From the NCBI RefSeq assembly GCF_000208745.1, contig NC_030851.1, positions 15,144,335 through 15,208,334 of the forward strand: a DNA stretch of 64,000 bases. The letters are read 5' to 3'. The notes beneath the pieces were generated by a model, which searched no databases, was not told the origin of the DNA, and saw nothing but the letters and a program-made list of their open reading frames with translations. The first letter of the stretch is position 1, and each line of letters starts with the position of its first letter. Position numbers and translations under genes: made by a program. The stretch comes from Theobroma cacao (Eukaryota; Streptophyta; Magnoliopsida; Malvales; Malvaceae). Positions 10,207-22,137 of the stretch are shown here, in pieces.

Positions 10207-13200
10207 TATAATACCCCGTATTTTGATATGGTGACTAATAAAGATTATCAGATGCCAATTGAGGTTAATTATAATGTTTAAAAGTGATGAAAGATGAAAG
10301 GAATAGTTTGGGAAAAAATATTCCGCACGCGAGGAAATAATAATAAAATAATGATATTTTTATCAGAGAAGAATTTGTGAGATAAAAAGTGATTCGAAAG
10401 TCAATTGAGGCATAATAAGGTATTTTGGGTACCAAGGAGACAAGAGGAAATTTTTGAAATAAAATAATATTTTATTAACAAAATAATATTAAACTATTAA
10501 TATTTTATTTAGTGTCAAAATTTTTCATGAAGAAGGAGTATATGGGCAACCTAAGTGCAGGAGAAGAAGAATGAGAAAGATTTCGGAGAAAAATGATGTT
10601 AATGGGGTCGTGTGTCTTTATTAAGTAAAGATAACACAGGTAAATAAATATTTTAAATATTACGGGGATACCGCATTGGAGTACAAACTTCATACTTTGT
10701 TTGTACATGTGTAGAAGAAGATAATAGAAGGAAGTTAGAGTTAAATGAGTGTTAGGAGGACTAAATTAAAATGGAAAGAAACAAAAAGGGTAAAACGATA
10801 ATTTTACGTGAAGTTTGGTCAAAGCTTCCAAAGGAAACTTTGACTCTGATTTTTTTCAACCCAAAACCGTCCTTATCCTCCCAGCAAGATATTTTCTTCT
10901 TCATTCTTGAAGCTTCCAATGCCATTCTCTCATTCTCCCATTGAAAGTTAATTTTCTTTCACTTTCTTTCCTTGTTTTCTTTTCATTTCTTTTCTCTTCT
11001 TACTTCTTTCTTCTCCCAACTTCTTGTACACCAAAGTTACAACTTCTAACCCTAATTTCCAGCACATATGAACTCTAGGAGAAGAAGAAAGAAAAAGAGA
11101 GGAAGGAAGAAAAAGCTTGGTTTTGGTGATTCAAGCAAGGAACGGTAAGAATTCTTGCTTTTGGCTTGAGTAGTCTTTGAAAATGAGTTAGTGACTTAGA
11201 AAAATGTCTTGTGGCAGCAAAGATTGCCTTGATTGGAGAAAAATTGATAACATGTAAGCCAATAAACCCATGGGTACATGAAGGACTCAAAGTGGAAAAG
11301 GAAAACGGTAAGCTTAACACTATGTTTTAAAGCCTACGGTTAGTTGAATATTGTGGAAAATTATGGTTGTTGAAAGTATCTAGTTACATAAGCTAGTTGA
11401 AAATTGTTAAGACTGTATGGCATGTTGTTTGAAAGAAATGAAAAAGGAATATTGTGGATGGAGGATTGAGAAACAAAGTATTGAAAGTTAGATAGATAAC
11501 GATGTGTGTAAACTAGGAAATAATCGAGTGAAAGTGAAAATGATTGTTGCTGCCATATATGTGGATTATGTGTGGAAATATAAGATGGATTTGGGTGAAA
11601 ATTATTTAGAAAGGATGAAGTAGACACGTGACATCATAATTAAGTTGCTGGTGATATAATTTAAGGAATTGAGTAAGCAATGGATATAAGTAATTTTAGT
11701 AAAAATGTATTAAGATGTGAGTTAATTGAAGATGGTTTCATGATAGGAGGAAAAATATAAATTTAAGTAAGGATTATCTGATTGAACTGCTGCTCGTATA
11801 CATATGTAATTAAATATATTGAGTTCGTATTATTCCTAGGAAGTGCAAAGATAAAGTTAGAGTATTGTGGTGGCATGTTGGAGATAGTAACGAGCGACCG
11901 GCCAGTGAAAATAGTTAGAAACACCTTCGAACAAATAGCAACTTAATATCTTGTTGTTGCCAGGTGAGTGAACCTGCACTAAAATGTTTTGGGTAGATGT
12001 ACATACGTTTGAGCGAACCACTTGAGCTGTTTAAATTATCTTTTCTTCAAAATGCATGGGAATAAGCCTTTAGTGAAATGTTTTTGTTATGTGGAACATG
12101 ATTGTGATGAATCTATGTACTTTTATATGACACTGATATGTATATAAAGATATATGATATATATTTATATATATTGTTAAGTAATTTTGTATAATTGATG
12201 TAACCGTGCATGTGCGGAGTGGGCAGTGCACATGCCGGTTGAATGACAATGTTGGGACAATTACAGCCGTGCATGTGCGGAGTGGGTAGTGCACATGCCG
12301 ATAATGATGCTGTAGTGATATTTATAACCGTGCATGTGCGGAGTGGGCAGTGCACATGCCGGTAATGATGCTGTCGTGATATTTACAACCGTGCATGTGC
12401 GGAGTGGGTAGTGCACATGCCGACAATGATGCTGTTGTGATATTTACAACCGTGCATGTGCAGAGTGGGTAGTGCACATGCCGGTAATGATGCACATGAA
12501 CCGAGTGAGGTGATGGTGGTGTATGTGCTTATATATATATGTACATATTTACTATATAGAGATGTTTGGATTTAATATGTGATTGCATTGACTGTTGAAA
12601 ACTTGAGTATTGTCAATGTGTTCAATTTAATGTGCAATGTGGCATGAGTGGATTTTTTTTCGGTGGCAGTGAAAGCCCCTTGGATTTTATCTGGCGAGAA
12701 TTTTTTTGCAGCAAGAATGCCTTTTCGCTACGGTGAGAGTCAATCTATTATGCTTGACTTGCTTGAAATCTACTAAAGTTTTCACTTCTCAACTTCTTTG
12801 TTGTTCATGAGTCTTTCGTCATCAAATAACTAAACGACCAAGGGTTTGAATGAGGGGTTTTCAAATAGAAATAAACTAAATTGCATTGTTTTGAACTTAA
12901 GTGCATCATGCTTTCTAAACCTTCCTTAACACTGCTTGTTCCCTTCCTATGTTCACTCATTGAGTTTGTACTCACATTTTTAAAATTCATGTTTTAGGTT
13001 TCCTGAGTCAAAGGTGATTGGATCCTAGGACGAGGTGCTTTTATTTATACATTGCTCGGTAGGTTTAACGTAAGACTAAGTGTTATCAATCATGCCCAGC
13101 GTCACTCCGCTGATGGTCAAGTTCTAATTACGTGTATATGACTACTTGTTGTGAAATGCTGAGATTTACTTGTCAAATTATATGTATGTATATAATGGTT

Positions 13201-13395
13201 GATGATGCCATTATGAATACATGATTGGGTTTTATGAGTTGTTTTCAAAGGAATTGTAATTGAGCATTATAAATTTTGGATTCTAAAGAAATATGGATTA
13301 GCGTACAAGATCATGTAAGTAGGCTTGCTTGGGCTTGGTGGGTTGAGCCCATTGGTCCCTTACGCCGGTCATGGCCCAAAAATTGGGCTATGACA
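10207..13395 (+). repeat. 3' LTR of element G
   Basis: 3189 bp against 3187 bp for the left copy, with the same TATAATACC start and CTATGACA end. It is followed by CAAGT and then by the continuation of A's protease gene. Confidence 0.93.
12204..12496 (+). repeat. Tandem hairpin array, 3' LTR copy
   Basis: Units start at about 12204, 12267, 12328, 12389 and 12450, the same 63-then-61 spacing as in the 5' LTR. The GCATGTGC and GCACATGC arms are better kept here than at 2171-2463; only the last unit has a visible arm-adjacent change. Confidence 0.9.
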
Positions 13396-13400
13396 CAAGT

Positions 13401-14072
13401 ATAAATTTGATGCCATTATCCATTTATAAAAATTTGGGTTTGTAAGAGATTAAACCAACTCTTGTGACTTTACAACTTCTGATAGATCCATCACCTATCC
13501 TTATGGTATTGTCGAAGATGTTTTGGTAAAAGTTGATAAGTTTATTTTTCCAGTAGATTTTTTTATTCTTGATATGGAAGAAGATCGTAAATACCGATCA
13601 TTCTTGGGTGGCCATTCTTGAAAACTGCACGAGCTTTAATTGATGTGGAAAAAGGTGAGCTTACTTTAAAGGTTAAAAACCAAGAGGTAACATTTAGTAT
13701 TTTTCAAGCTTTAAAATTTTCCAATGAACATGATGAATGTTTCTCAATTAATGTGGTGGATGACATAACGAATAATGTGTTTGTTGAAAATCATCAAAAT
13801 TCACTAGAAACTTCTTTGAATTCTTCATGTGATATTATTGACCAAAAAGTTCTTGAATATGCTAACCATCTTGATGCCTATTCACGTCTTCCAAGATCCT
13901 AATTTGAATATTTGGAATTATCAATTACAACTTTACCAATCGAACCTTCCATTGAAGAACCTCCTTCACTTGAGCTCAAACCACTACCTAATCATTTAAG
14001 GTATGCTTTTCTGGGAAATTCTTCTACACTACCAGTAATTATTTCTTATTCTCTTTCTAATGAATAGGAAAA
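13401..14072 (+). pseudogene. Element A: rest of the protease and linker to reverse transcriptase
   Basis: It resumes with INLMPLSIY and continues through a DVLVKVDKFIFPVDFFILDM segment and the ARALIDVEKGELTLKVKNQE segment typical of Gypsy protease. A frame change near 13600 joins the two parts. Stops occur at about 13901 and 14066. The linker ends in a PSIEEPPSLELKPLPNHLRY segment, conserved in B and C just before the reverse transcriptase. Confidence 0.8.
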
Positions 14073-15560
14073 TCAACTCCTTCGAGTTTTAAGGGACTAC
14101 AAAAAAGCAATTGGGTGCACCATTGCAGACATCAAAGGAATTAGTCCATCAATTTGCATGCACATAATTCTTATAGAAGAAAATCACAAAGCAACAATTA
14201 AGCATCAACGAAGGCTGAATCCGATCATGAAAGAGGTAGTAAAGAAAGAAATTATCAAGTGGCTTGATGCAGGTATTATCTATGCTATTTCTGCTAGTTC
14301 ATGGGTAAGTCTAGTCTAATGTGTCCTTAAAAAAGGAGGTATGACGGTAGTTTATAATGAAAATAATGAGCTTATTCCCACTAGAACTGTAACTAGATGG
14401 AGAGTATGTATGGACTATAGAAAATTAAAGAAAGCCACTAGAAAATATCACTTTCCACTACCTTTTTTTGATCAAGTGCTTGATAGATTATCACGTAAAG
14501 ATTTGTATTGCTTTTTGGATGGTTATTCTAATTATAATCAAATTGCCATTGCTCTTGAAGACTAAGAAAAACCACATTTACTTGTCCTTATGGAACTTTT
14601 GCTTTTCATAGAATGCCTTTTGGACTTTGTAATGCTTTAGCTACTTTTTAGAGATGCATGATGGCAATTTTTTCTGATATGGTTGAAACGATTTTGGAAG
14701 TATTTATGGATGATTTTTCAATTTTTGGGGATAATTTTGATGATTGTCTATTTAATCTTGCTAGAGTACTTAAGCGATGTGAAGAAACTAATTTAGTTTT
14801 AAATTGGGAAAAATGTCACTTTATGGTGCAAGAAGGAATAGTCTTAAGCCATCGAGTTTCTAGCAAAGGTTTAGAAGTAGATAAACAAAAATTGAAATCA
14901 TTAAAAAACTTTCACCTCCCACCTTTGTTAAGGGCATTCGTAGTTTTTTAGGACATACTGGATTTTATAGGAGATTTATTAGAGATTTTTCTAAAATTTC
15001 TAAACCACTGTGTAATTTGTTAGAAAAGGATACTTCTTGTAATTTTGATGATGCTTGCCATGATGCTTTTGTTGAATTAAAAAAGAGATTAATTTCTACT
15101 CCTATTATCACTGTTCCTGATTGGAATCTTCCTTTTGAACTAATATATGATGCTAGTGATTATGCAGTTAGTGCAATCTTGGGCCAACAAAAAATGAAAA
15201 TTTTGCATCCTATTTATTATGCTAGCAGAACATTGAATGAGGCTCAAGCAAATTACACCACAACCGAAAAGGAGTTGCTTGCTATTGTTTTTGCTTTCGA
15301 TAAATTTCATTCCTATCTTGTTGGTACTAAAGTTATTGTTTACACAGACCATGCAGCTATTAAATATTTGATCGAGAAAAAAGATGCAAAACCACGTTTG
15401 ATAAGATGGGTACTTTTGCTTCAAGAATTCGACTTGGAAATCTGAGATAAGAAAGGTATAGAAAATCAAGTGGCAGATCATTTATCGAGATTGGAGAATA
15501 ATGAGCACATTGGGAATTCAACAGTGATTAATGAAACCTTTCTTGATGAGAAATTGTTTC
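14073..15560 (+). pseudogene. Element A: reverse transcriptase and RNase H, broken
   Basis: The N-terminal part has KGISPSICMH and [14 protein letters not shown]. The palm motifs are VCMDYRKL, FLDGYSNYNQIAI (motif A, aspartate intact) and FMDDFSIFG (the YMDD equivalent, near 14705-14730). RNase H follows with [32 protein letters not shown] and [10 protein letters not shown]. One base is lost near 14570, next to a stop after IALED; another frame change lies near 14900; a stop follows FDLEI at about 15443. The aspartates of both enzymes are still present, so the loss is by frame and stop changes rather than active-site change. Confidence 0.85.
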
Positions 15561-16868
15561 ATATAGAGAAGTAGAAAAATTTACCATGGTATGCTGATAT
15601 TGTGAATTATCTAGTAAGTAAACTCTTCCGTCTTGAATTTAATTCTCAACAAAAGAAAAAATTCTTACGTGATGTCAAATACTACATGTGAGATGAGCCT
15701 TTTCTTTACAAGCATTGTGGAGATCAAATCATTAGAAAGTGTATTCCTGAAGAAGAATTTGAAAATATTCTTCATCATTGCCATTCATTTGATTATGGAG
15801 GACATTATGGAGGAAAAACGAACTACTACAAAGGTTCTACAATCAGGTTTCTAATGGCCTTCTCTTTTTAAGGATGCTCATAATTTTGTTGAAAGATGTG
15901 ATAGATGTCAAAGAATGGGCAATATATCGAAGAGACATGAGATGCCTTTAAACAACATCTTGGAAGTTGAAATTTTTTATGTTTGGGGAATTGATTTTAT
16001 GGGTCCATTCATTCCATCCTTCAATAATGAATACATCTTGGTTGCTATTGATTATGTCTGTAAATGGGTTGAAGCTGTGGCATTGCCAAGAAATGATTCT
16101 AAGGTAGTGATAAACTTTCTGCAAGAAAACATCTTCACACGTTTTAGTATACCTAGAGCCATAATTACTGATGAAGAGACTCACTACTGCAATAAAAATT
16201 TTGAAGCAATCCTAGCCAAATATGAAGTCAAGCACAAAATAGCCACCGCTTATCATCCTCAAACAAGTGCCCAGGCTAAAGTGTTAAATTAAGAAATTAA
16301 AAGAATTTTTGAGAAAATTGTTTGTCCTTCTAGAAAAGATTGGTTGAAAAAGTTGGATGATGCTTTGTGGGCATATAGAACTACATATAAAACTCCAATT
16401 GGGATGTCTCCTTATAGATTGGTGTTTGGAAAAGCTTGTCATCTTCCAGCCAAACTTGAACACAAGGCATATTAGGCAATTAAAAAGCTTAATTTTGATC
16501 TTCAAGCGGTTGGAGAAAAGCGTCCTTTGCAACTCAATGAGATGGATGAATTTTGTCAAGAAGCTTATGAGAGTGCAAGAATCTACAAAGAAAAGACAAA
16601 ATGTTGGCATGACAAAAAAATCATAAACAAAAGTTTTAAACCTAGCCAACATGTTCTCCTATATAATTCTCGTTTGAAATTATTTCCTGGAAAATTCAAA
16701 TATTGTTGGTCTGGACCTTTTATTGTGATGAAAGCATATCCTCATGGAGCAGTGGAAGTAGTTGATGATAAATCAACCTTCAAAGTAAATGGACAACGAC
16801 TAAAGCATTATTTGGGAGGCGATTTCGATCGTCAAAGGTCCTCAATCACACTTATCGACACAATTTAA
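15561..16868 (+). pseudogene. Element A: integrase, broken, catalytic glutamate changed
   Basis: The zinc-binding HHCC region is visible as ILHHCHSFDYGGHYGG and, after a frame change near 15815, [17 protein letters not shown]. The core has [10 protein letters not shown] and IITDEETHY. Thirty-five residues after the second aspartate, where the glutamate of the D,D35E triad should stand, the sequence is SAQAKV, so the residue is Lys. Stops occur near 15840 and 16290 and within the C-terminal third near 16475. The C-terminal part has [20 protein letters not shown] and SGPFIVMKAYPHGAVEV and stops at 16866-16868. Confidence 0.85.
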
Positions 16869-17225
16869 ATCAGAGAAAGTCAAGCCAACGACTATAAATC
16901 AAGCGTTTCTTTGGAGGCAACCCAAGCATTATAACTTACTTTCTTTTATTTTTTTTACTTATTTTAATATTATTTATTAAAGTTTTCTTTTTATTTTGCA
17001 GGAACATGTTAAAAAATAAAAAAAATAAAAAAATTTAGGGGAGTGGGGTAAGCTGTGGCTTCCCCAAGAGGAAGCTGCGACCCAACGAAGTGATGAAACG
17101 CGGGTCACAGTGCCCCTCAAGCTAGGTTGCGACCTCGAGGCTTAGAGCAACGAGGGCCACGGTGCCCACCAATGGGAGGCCATGGCCTCGTGTTTTGAGG
17201 CTACCAACCTTGGGCAACCCCCCCT

Positions 17226-17256
<31 letters not shown>

Positions 17257-18069
17257 AGGANGGCAGTGGCTTCCCCAAAAGGAGGCCACAGCCTAGCGAT
17301 GGACCATGACGCAGGTCGTGACACCCACATTGCGAGGCCTCGGCTTTGCAGATTGATTATTAGGAGTCGTGGTGCCACTAGGGGTAGGTCGCGGTGCCTT
17401 TTTTGAGGGCTGTCCGCTTTGGGCAGCCCACTAAAAAAAAAGAAAGAAAAAGAGAAAAGAGAGAGAGGCCCTCTTTTCATCACTCAAGCTTACCTACCTC
17501 TTCCTTTTAGTACAAATTTTTGCACTTCCACTCTTCTCTTCTCGACCATTGCTCCCGTTTTTCCTTTCCTCTTCCCCGTTCCATTCTTTCCATTTTATAT
17601 TTCTTTCTCTAGATCAGGTACCCACACCCATTATATTCTTCCACATTGATTTTCAACACCTATGCACTAAATATCAAGTAAGTTTCAATATTTCTTTTAG
17701 TTTTTTTTCCTTTTTTCTTTTTCTATTTTTAATATTAATGACTTACCTCATATTATTTAAAATTTGTGTTGAATATTGATGATCTTGAGATATTGTGCTT
17801 CATTATTTTATAGGTATGGTAGATTGTTTAGATTTATGCTTTAAATTTCAAACATAAGTTGAAAATGGAGAATATGGGTAAGTTTCTTGATTTTGAATTT
17901 TTTTATGCCTAGTAGTATCGTAATATTTTAATTGTAGGATTTTTACTTTATGCTATGGGCATTATTTTATGATGAGAGAACATCTAAGCTATTATTGTTG
18001 ATGGTCTATTGTGTTTTGTTGGTACTTTTCTTTTCTTTTGGTTGAGAATTAATTGTAGGATATTCGAGA
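16869..18069 (+). other. Element A: spacer between pol and the extra ORF, with a GC-richer repeated module
   Basis: After an A-rich run near 17008-17035 there is a block at about 17040-17420 made of diverged units such as CTGCGACCC, GGTTGCGACCTC and CCACGGTGCCC. A GA microsatellite (17226-17255) and one unknown base (17261) interrupt it. The remainder is pyrimidine-rich, then AT-rich, up to the ATG at 18070. Related blocks lie at the same place in B (47280-47600) and C (23577-23880). No gene is supported. Confidence 0.65.
17226..17255 (+). repeat. GA microsatellite
   Basis: A run of about 14 AG units, followed by AAGAGAGGA and the single N at 17261. Confidence 0.9.
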
Positions 18070-19170
18070 ATGGCACCCAAACGATCAAGACAAAATTCAT
18101 GTGGCTTGTTTGATCATACTAGATTTGTGTCAATTGAGGCTGTGGCCAGACACGCAAGTTCTCTTGCAAACAAAATTGCAGTACTTGAACAAGGACTGGA
18201 TCAAGGGTTAATTACACACCTTGACCTTTAACCAATGATTGATGGCCGCCACTAGCAAAAATTTTGTGCTTCACCTGCAGCTGCAAGTATCCCTTTGGTA
18301 AGAGAATTTTATGCTAATGCTATAGAAGCTACTAATAATTTTGTTTTTGTTCAAGGTAAATTAGTTCCATTCTTGAGCCATGCCATCAATAAATTTTATG
18401 AAACTCCTGATATTACAAACGATGGATATGATCAATATTTGGCTGAGAATGAAAATTGGGATGATATCATTACTATACTCTGTGAGGAGGGTGCTCAATG
18501 GTGATTTTTCAATAATGCACCAGTTTCATTCAAGAGGACTGTGATGAAACCAACTTCTAAGATATGGTTATATTTTGTGGCTTCCAAATTACTCCCTACC
18601 ACACATACTAGTGATGACACAAAAGATCGAGCCATCCTCATTTATTCAATCATGATTGGACGCACAATTGATATTGGTCGCATAATTTACAAAGCCATGA
18701 CTCACACTGCACAATCAAAGCGTGAAGGCTTGTGGTTCCCTTTTTTGATTATAGCTATGTGCAAACAAGCTGGTGTACATTGGGATACTAGTGAGGAGTT
18801 GTTGCACCCTAAACTTCCAATTGATCTTAATCTCATCCACAGACAATCTCAAACTTCTACTGGGGATAGTTCTTCTTCTACACATCATCCTCCACCCATT
18901 TGACCAAGACACCAACAATTGTCAATGACTCAAAGAATTGAGAACCTTTAGCACCTAGTTGATAATCTTGGGCAACAATTGGAGCAATGCATGACTTATC
19001 AAACCCAATGCAACCAACATATGGATCACATGTTTCGAGCTTATGGTGCTTTTATGGGAATGGATATGTCTACTCTTTCACTAGCACCTAATCCTCCTAA
19101 GGGTGCTAATGAGGTAGAGGACAATGAGGATAATGATGCAGAGGATAATGGTGATGAAGAGGCGGATTAA
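18070..19170 (+). pseudogene. Element A: extra ORF between pol and the 3' LTR (plant transposon protein / env-like class)
   Basis: One frame of 366 codons runs from ATG to TAA at 19168-19170 without frameshift but with about five stops (near 18229, 18256, 18502, 18901 and 18949). It begins MAPKRSRQNS and has a globular part with VREFYANAIEATNNFVFVQG, the IITILCEEGAQW region and KIWLYFVASKLLPTTHTSDD. A Ser/His/Pro-rich linker, a Gln/His-rich helical part and an acidic tail (EDNEDNDAEDNGDEEAD) follow. From memory this resembles the domain Pfam calls putative plant transposon protein, found in the extra ORF of Athila-like elements, sometimes called env-like. I see no signal peptide or membrane segment, so an envelope role is not supported. 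Element B has a homologue at 46422-45468. Confidence 0.75.
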
Positions 19171-19231
19171 AGCTTCTCCAGATTTATTCAACCATTAGGG
19201 GAGTATTCTTTACCTTTCCTTTCTTTTTTCT

Positions 19232-19275
19232 AACATTGAGGACAATGTTTAGTTTAAGTTTTGGGGGGGGGGGTG
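19232..19275 (+). other. Element A: hairpin followed by an internal purine tract after the extra ORF
   Basis: AACATTG and CAATGTT (19232-19238 and 19243-19249) are perfect reverse complements around an AGGA loop. Just downstream is AAGTTTT and a run of 11 G. Element B has the same pair of signals on its strand at 45409-45372. Such a tract could act as a second site for plus-strand priming. Confidence 0.6.
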
Positions 19276-20611
19276 AATTTATTTTTTTGGTGATGAATAT
19301 TCTATGAAAGTTTTAGATCTAATTTTATTTGCATGCGTATTTATAAATAATTTAGGATTAGTTGGTAAAAGAATTTAATTTTTGTTGAACCTTAGGAATC
19401 TAGAAGTAAAGTTGTGCCAATTTTTTCAATGATTTTTTTATCCAATGATGATAACTAGTTGTCTTGAATTTTTAGCCTTTGGTGAATAAGGTTTTTGTTT
19501 GGATTCATGCTAAATTTTTTGTTAAGTGTCATTGTTAGGATGTGATTTCCACAATTTTAAACACTATATCTTTTACTTTGAATTATTTTGAATATCTAGA
19601 GAAGGTTTATATTGATATGAATTTTAGATTATTTCATGAATTCTAGAATTTCCTTGATTTTCTCTCGATGCAAAATTCTTGGCAATACTTAGTTAGGGAC
19701 ATGATTTAAGCCATCTTTGAACCGTTTGAACTTTAAAAACCAACCTTGTTAAATTTTATCCCTAGCATACCCTTTTTGAGCTTAATTTTCCTTTTCTTTA
19801 TTTAACTACATAATAATTGAACTTAGCCTTAAAATTAATTTTCCAATTTTGCAACCCTTACTCCTAAGCATGTATATTGTTTTAGAAAATATAAATTGAG
19901 CTAAATGCTGAAAAAGGTGGAAAGATGATATTGATGTGAAAAAAAAAAAAGAGAAGTTCAAAATATGAAAAATAACCCTACTACCTACAATACAAAGAAA
20001 ATAAGTTTAAGGGTGTGAAATTGTGAAAAAAAAAGTGTTGAATGAAAGAAAAGTTCAAATATGGAAGAAAATGTGTACTAAGAGAAGGAAAATAGAGCTC
20101 TATATATATAGGTCCTAGAATAATTATGTGCTTAGGGTGATTTGAGCCACATTAATATCCTTTATCATACCTTGACCTTAGCCATACATTACAAGCTTTA
20201 TAAAGTCCTATTGATCCTTATCTTTGTATTGGTCTACATTAGTGGAGAGAGAGATAAAAAATGAACCTATGGAAATCTAGTACTAATTTGAAATTTGTGT
20301 TGGTAGAAACTCATCCAGATATCATGATATTATTGGTAAAAGATTTCACACACACACAGAAAGCCATTCGAGAATGTGCTTGCATTAAAATTGAAACATG
20401 AATTTGAATGAGACTTTTATTTTTCCTTAGATTAATGATTTATAGGCATACTTTTGATGAAATTATAAAGAATCATTGAGTTGGTGCACTTTATCTCTAA
20501 TAGTAGTAATAGTAATAGTAGTAGTATAGTAATAACTATATTTATTTAACTGAATTTTTTTTTCGTAAGTTAGGGTCTTTTCTATGTTTTGCTCAAGGAC
20601 TAGCAAAATCT
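19276..20611 (+). other. Element A: non-coding 3' region
   Basis: AT-rich sequence without a supported reading frame. It includes A-rich runs near 19940-19955, and an imperfect TAG/TAA trinucleotide stretch at about 20501-20536. The last 30 bases (GGACTAGCAAAATCTTAAG) are shared with element B next to its own 3' LTR. Confidence 0.6.
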
Positions 20612-20625
20612 TAAGTTTGGGGGTG
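20612..20625 (+). other. Terminal polypurine tract of A
   Basis: AAGTTTGGGGGTG directly precedes the 3' LTR. B has AAGTTTGGAGGTG at the matching place. Confidence 0.82.
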
Positions 20626-20627
20626 TG

Positions 20628-20650
20628 ATAACTCCATGATATAGAGTTAT
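20628..20650 (+). repeat. Palindrome at the LTR start (element A copy)
   Basis: ATAACTC and GAGTTAT are reverse complements two bases inside the LTR. In C the arms are ten bases long; in B they pair too, with a C-G pair replaced by T-A. Confidence 0.8.
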
Positions 20651-21190
20651 TGGAGCTTAATTTTGATAATAATTTAGCTTCGTTCTTGTAGTAATGCATA
20701 GAAATTAGTAAATTTTATTTAATTATTTTAAATTAGTTATTTTAGGTGAGTCAATCTAATCATGGTTAATTTTATGCTTAATTTGGTGTTAATGTAGTTA
20801 AGATAGGTTGTTATTGATTTATTTGTGCTTTTGTAGGTGTTTGAAAGAAGAATTTTAGTAAAAGAATGAGAGCAATTTCGAGGTGCAGACTTTCAATGCA
20901 TATATTTTTGTATTTTGGCTATAACTTTTTGTACAGAGCTCCAAATATAGCGATTCTTAGACCATTGGAAAGATAAGAGAAAAAGATACAATTTTGATGT
21001 TTACTACTTTATCCAGTTCAGAATGAAAGATAGTAAAAGATATTGGTGAAATTGACATATTGCAGCAGTCTTAAAGCAATTACGATTTCTGTTAATTAAT
21101 TGGGCAAAGCTGCAACTTACATAGTTTGATGAGGAAATCCCAGCTGAAATTGACTTCTTTCTTCATCCAACTTGGTTTAACTTGAAATCC

Positions 21191-21198
21191 TATAAAAA
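21191..21198 (+). promoter_or_regulatory. Probable LTR TATA box of element A
   Basis: CTATAAAAACAACC is conserved in the same position in both LTRs of C (minus strand, near 23001-23008 and 29434-29441), and B has TATAAATA at its equivalent place. This position inside the LTR suits the Pol II start of the genomic transcript. Confidence 0.6.
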
Positions 21199-22137
21199 CA
21201 ACCTTTCAGAAGACATCAAGGGGAGGAAAAAAAAACACCATATTAACAGCTGAGAGTCAAGCTACAAAGTCATTGAAGGAATTTGAAGAATTCAAGTAGA
21301 TTTGGAGATCAAGAATACATTGCTTGGTTTTTTCTATCTTTTTGTTATTCTTTTATTCCCTTGGTTTTAATGTTTAAATTTTATTCAATGATGATGTATG
21401 ACTTGATGGGGAACTAAGTTTTTAATCTAAGATTATGATTAAACTCAATATATAGTCTGAACTATTTATATCTCTTTTACTTATCTACGATGGATTTAAG
21501 TTGTTTATTTTATTTTGTTCTTAATGCTTTTAGTTGAATAGCCACCAATTAGATTGAATTGGAAACCTAGGTTAAACCTTGATGAAGGAGATTTAGGTAG
21601 ACCTTGAATAGAATAGCGTATGATCGAATAAACTTAGTTGATTAGGTGATTTGATTTGTATATAAGGTAGACATAAACTTATAAGCCATAAATAGCCAAA
21701 ATTAGAGCACAAACTTAATGAATCTTCCTTCAATATAATTTGCATAGACATATAGTAAATTAATTGGGAAAGATATTTTTATGAGAAACTCGACAGAGAC
21801 TTGTAAAAAATTTAGGACTCTAGGTTAATAACTTAATCCATTAAACTGAGTTGAGAGAGACAATAATTAGATAAAGTATTGAGATATATCATAATCTTAG
21901 GTCTGGTAGTCATTCACATTTAATAAAGTAAAATTTGTTGATATATTAGTTTTAGTTTTTAGTTTATTAATTTAAATTTTCCTTTGTAAATTTTAATTGT
22001 TTAGATAAAATTAAGGTGTGTTAATTTTAGTAGTTAACAATAAGGATTAATTCAATTCTCTGTGAGATCAATACTTTACTCATCTCTATATTATCTTTGC
22101 GATACGTGCACTTACGTGAATAGAAAATTGAACAACA

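Larger units (their letters stand above)
184..13395 (+). mobile_element. Element G: large LTR retrotransposon without recognisable pol, inserted in A's protease gene
   Basis: G has two near-identical LTRs (184-3370 and 10207-13395), an initiator-Met primer site 4 bases after the left LTR, a purine tract before the right LTR and CAAGT target duplications. After removing the nested solo LTR H, the interior is about 4.4 kb. I find no protease, reverse transcriptase, RNase H or integrase motif in it, so it looks non-autonomous (LARD-like). It does contain two short reading frames shared with element E. Both LTRs begin with TA where E has the usual TG; both end in CA. The two LTRs differ by scattered substitutions and small indels, so the insertion is not brand new. 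Confidence 0.9.
13401..22137 (+). mobile_element. Element A: Athila-like Gypsy retrotransposon, 3' part
   Basis: The order is protease, reverse transcriptase, RNase H, integrase, a GC-rich spacer, an extra ORF, an internal hairpin with purine tract, a terminal purine tract and a 3' LTR. The 5' LTR, primer site and gag are left of the window. The coding region is broken in many places. Its closest relative here is element C; element B is a more distant member of the same group. Confidence 0.88.
20626..22137 (+). repeat. 3' LTR of element A
   Basis: 1512 bp, from TGATAACTCC to TTGAACAACA. It matches both LTRs of C, which lie in the other orientation. It opens with an inverted repeat (20628-20634 and 20644-20650) and holds a TATA box near 21191. 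Confidence 0.88.

Noticed and set aside
17142..17483. Overlapping frames on both strands across the GA repeat
   Set aside because: Low complexity, contain the unknown base, and lie in the spacer of A.
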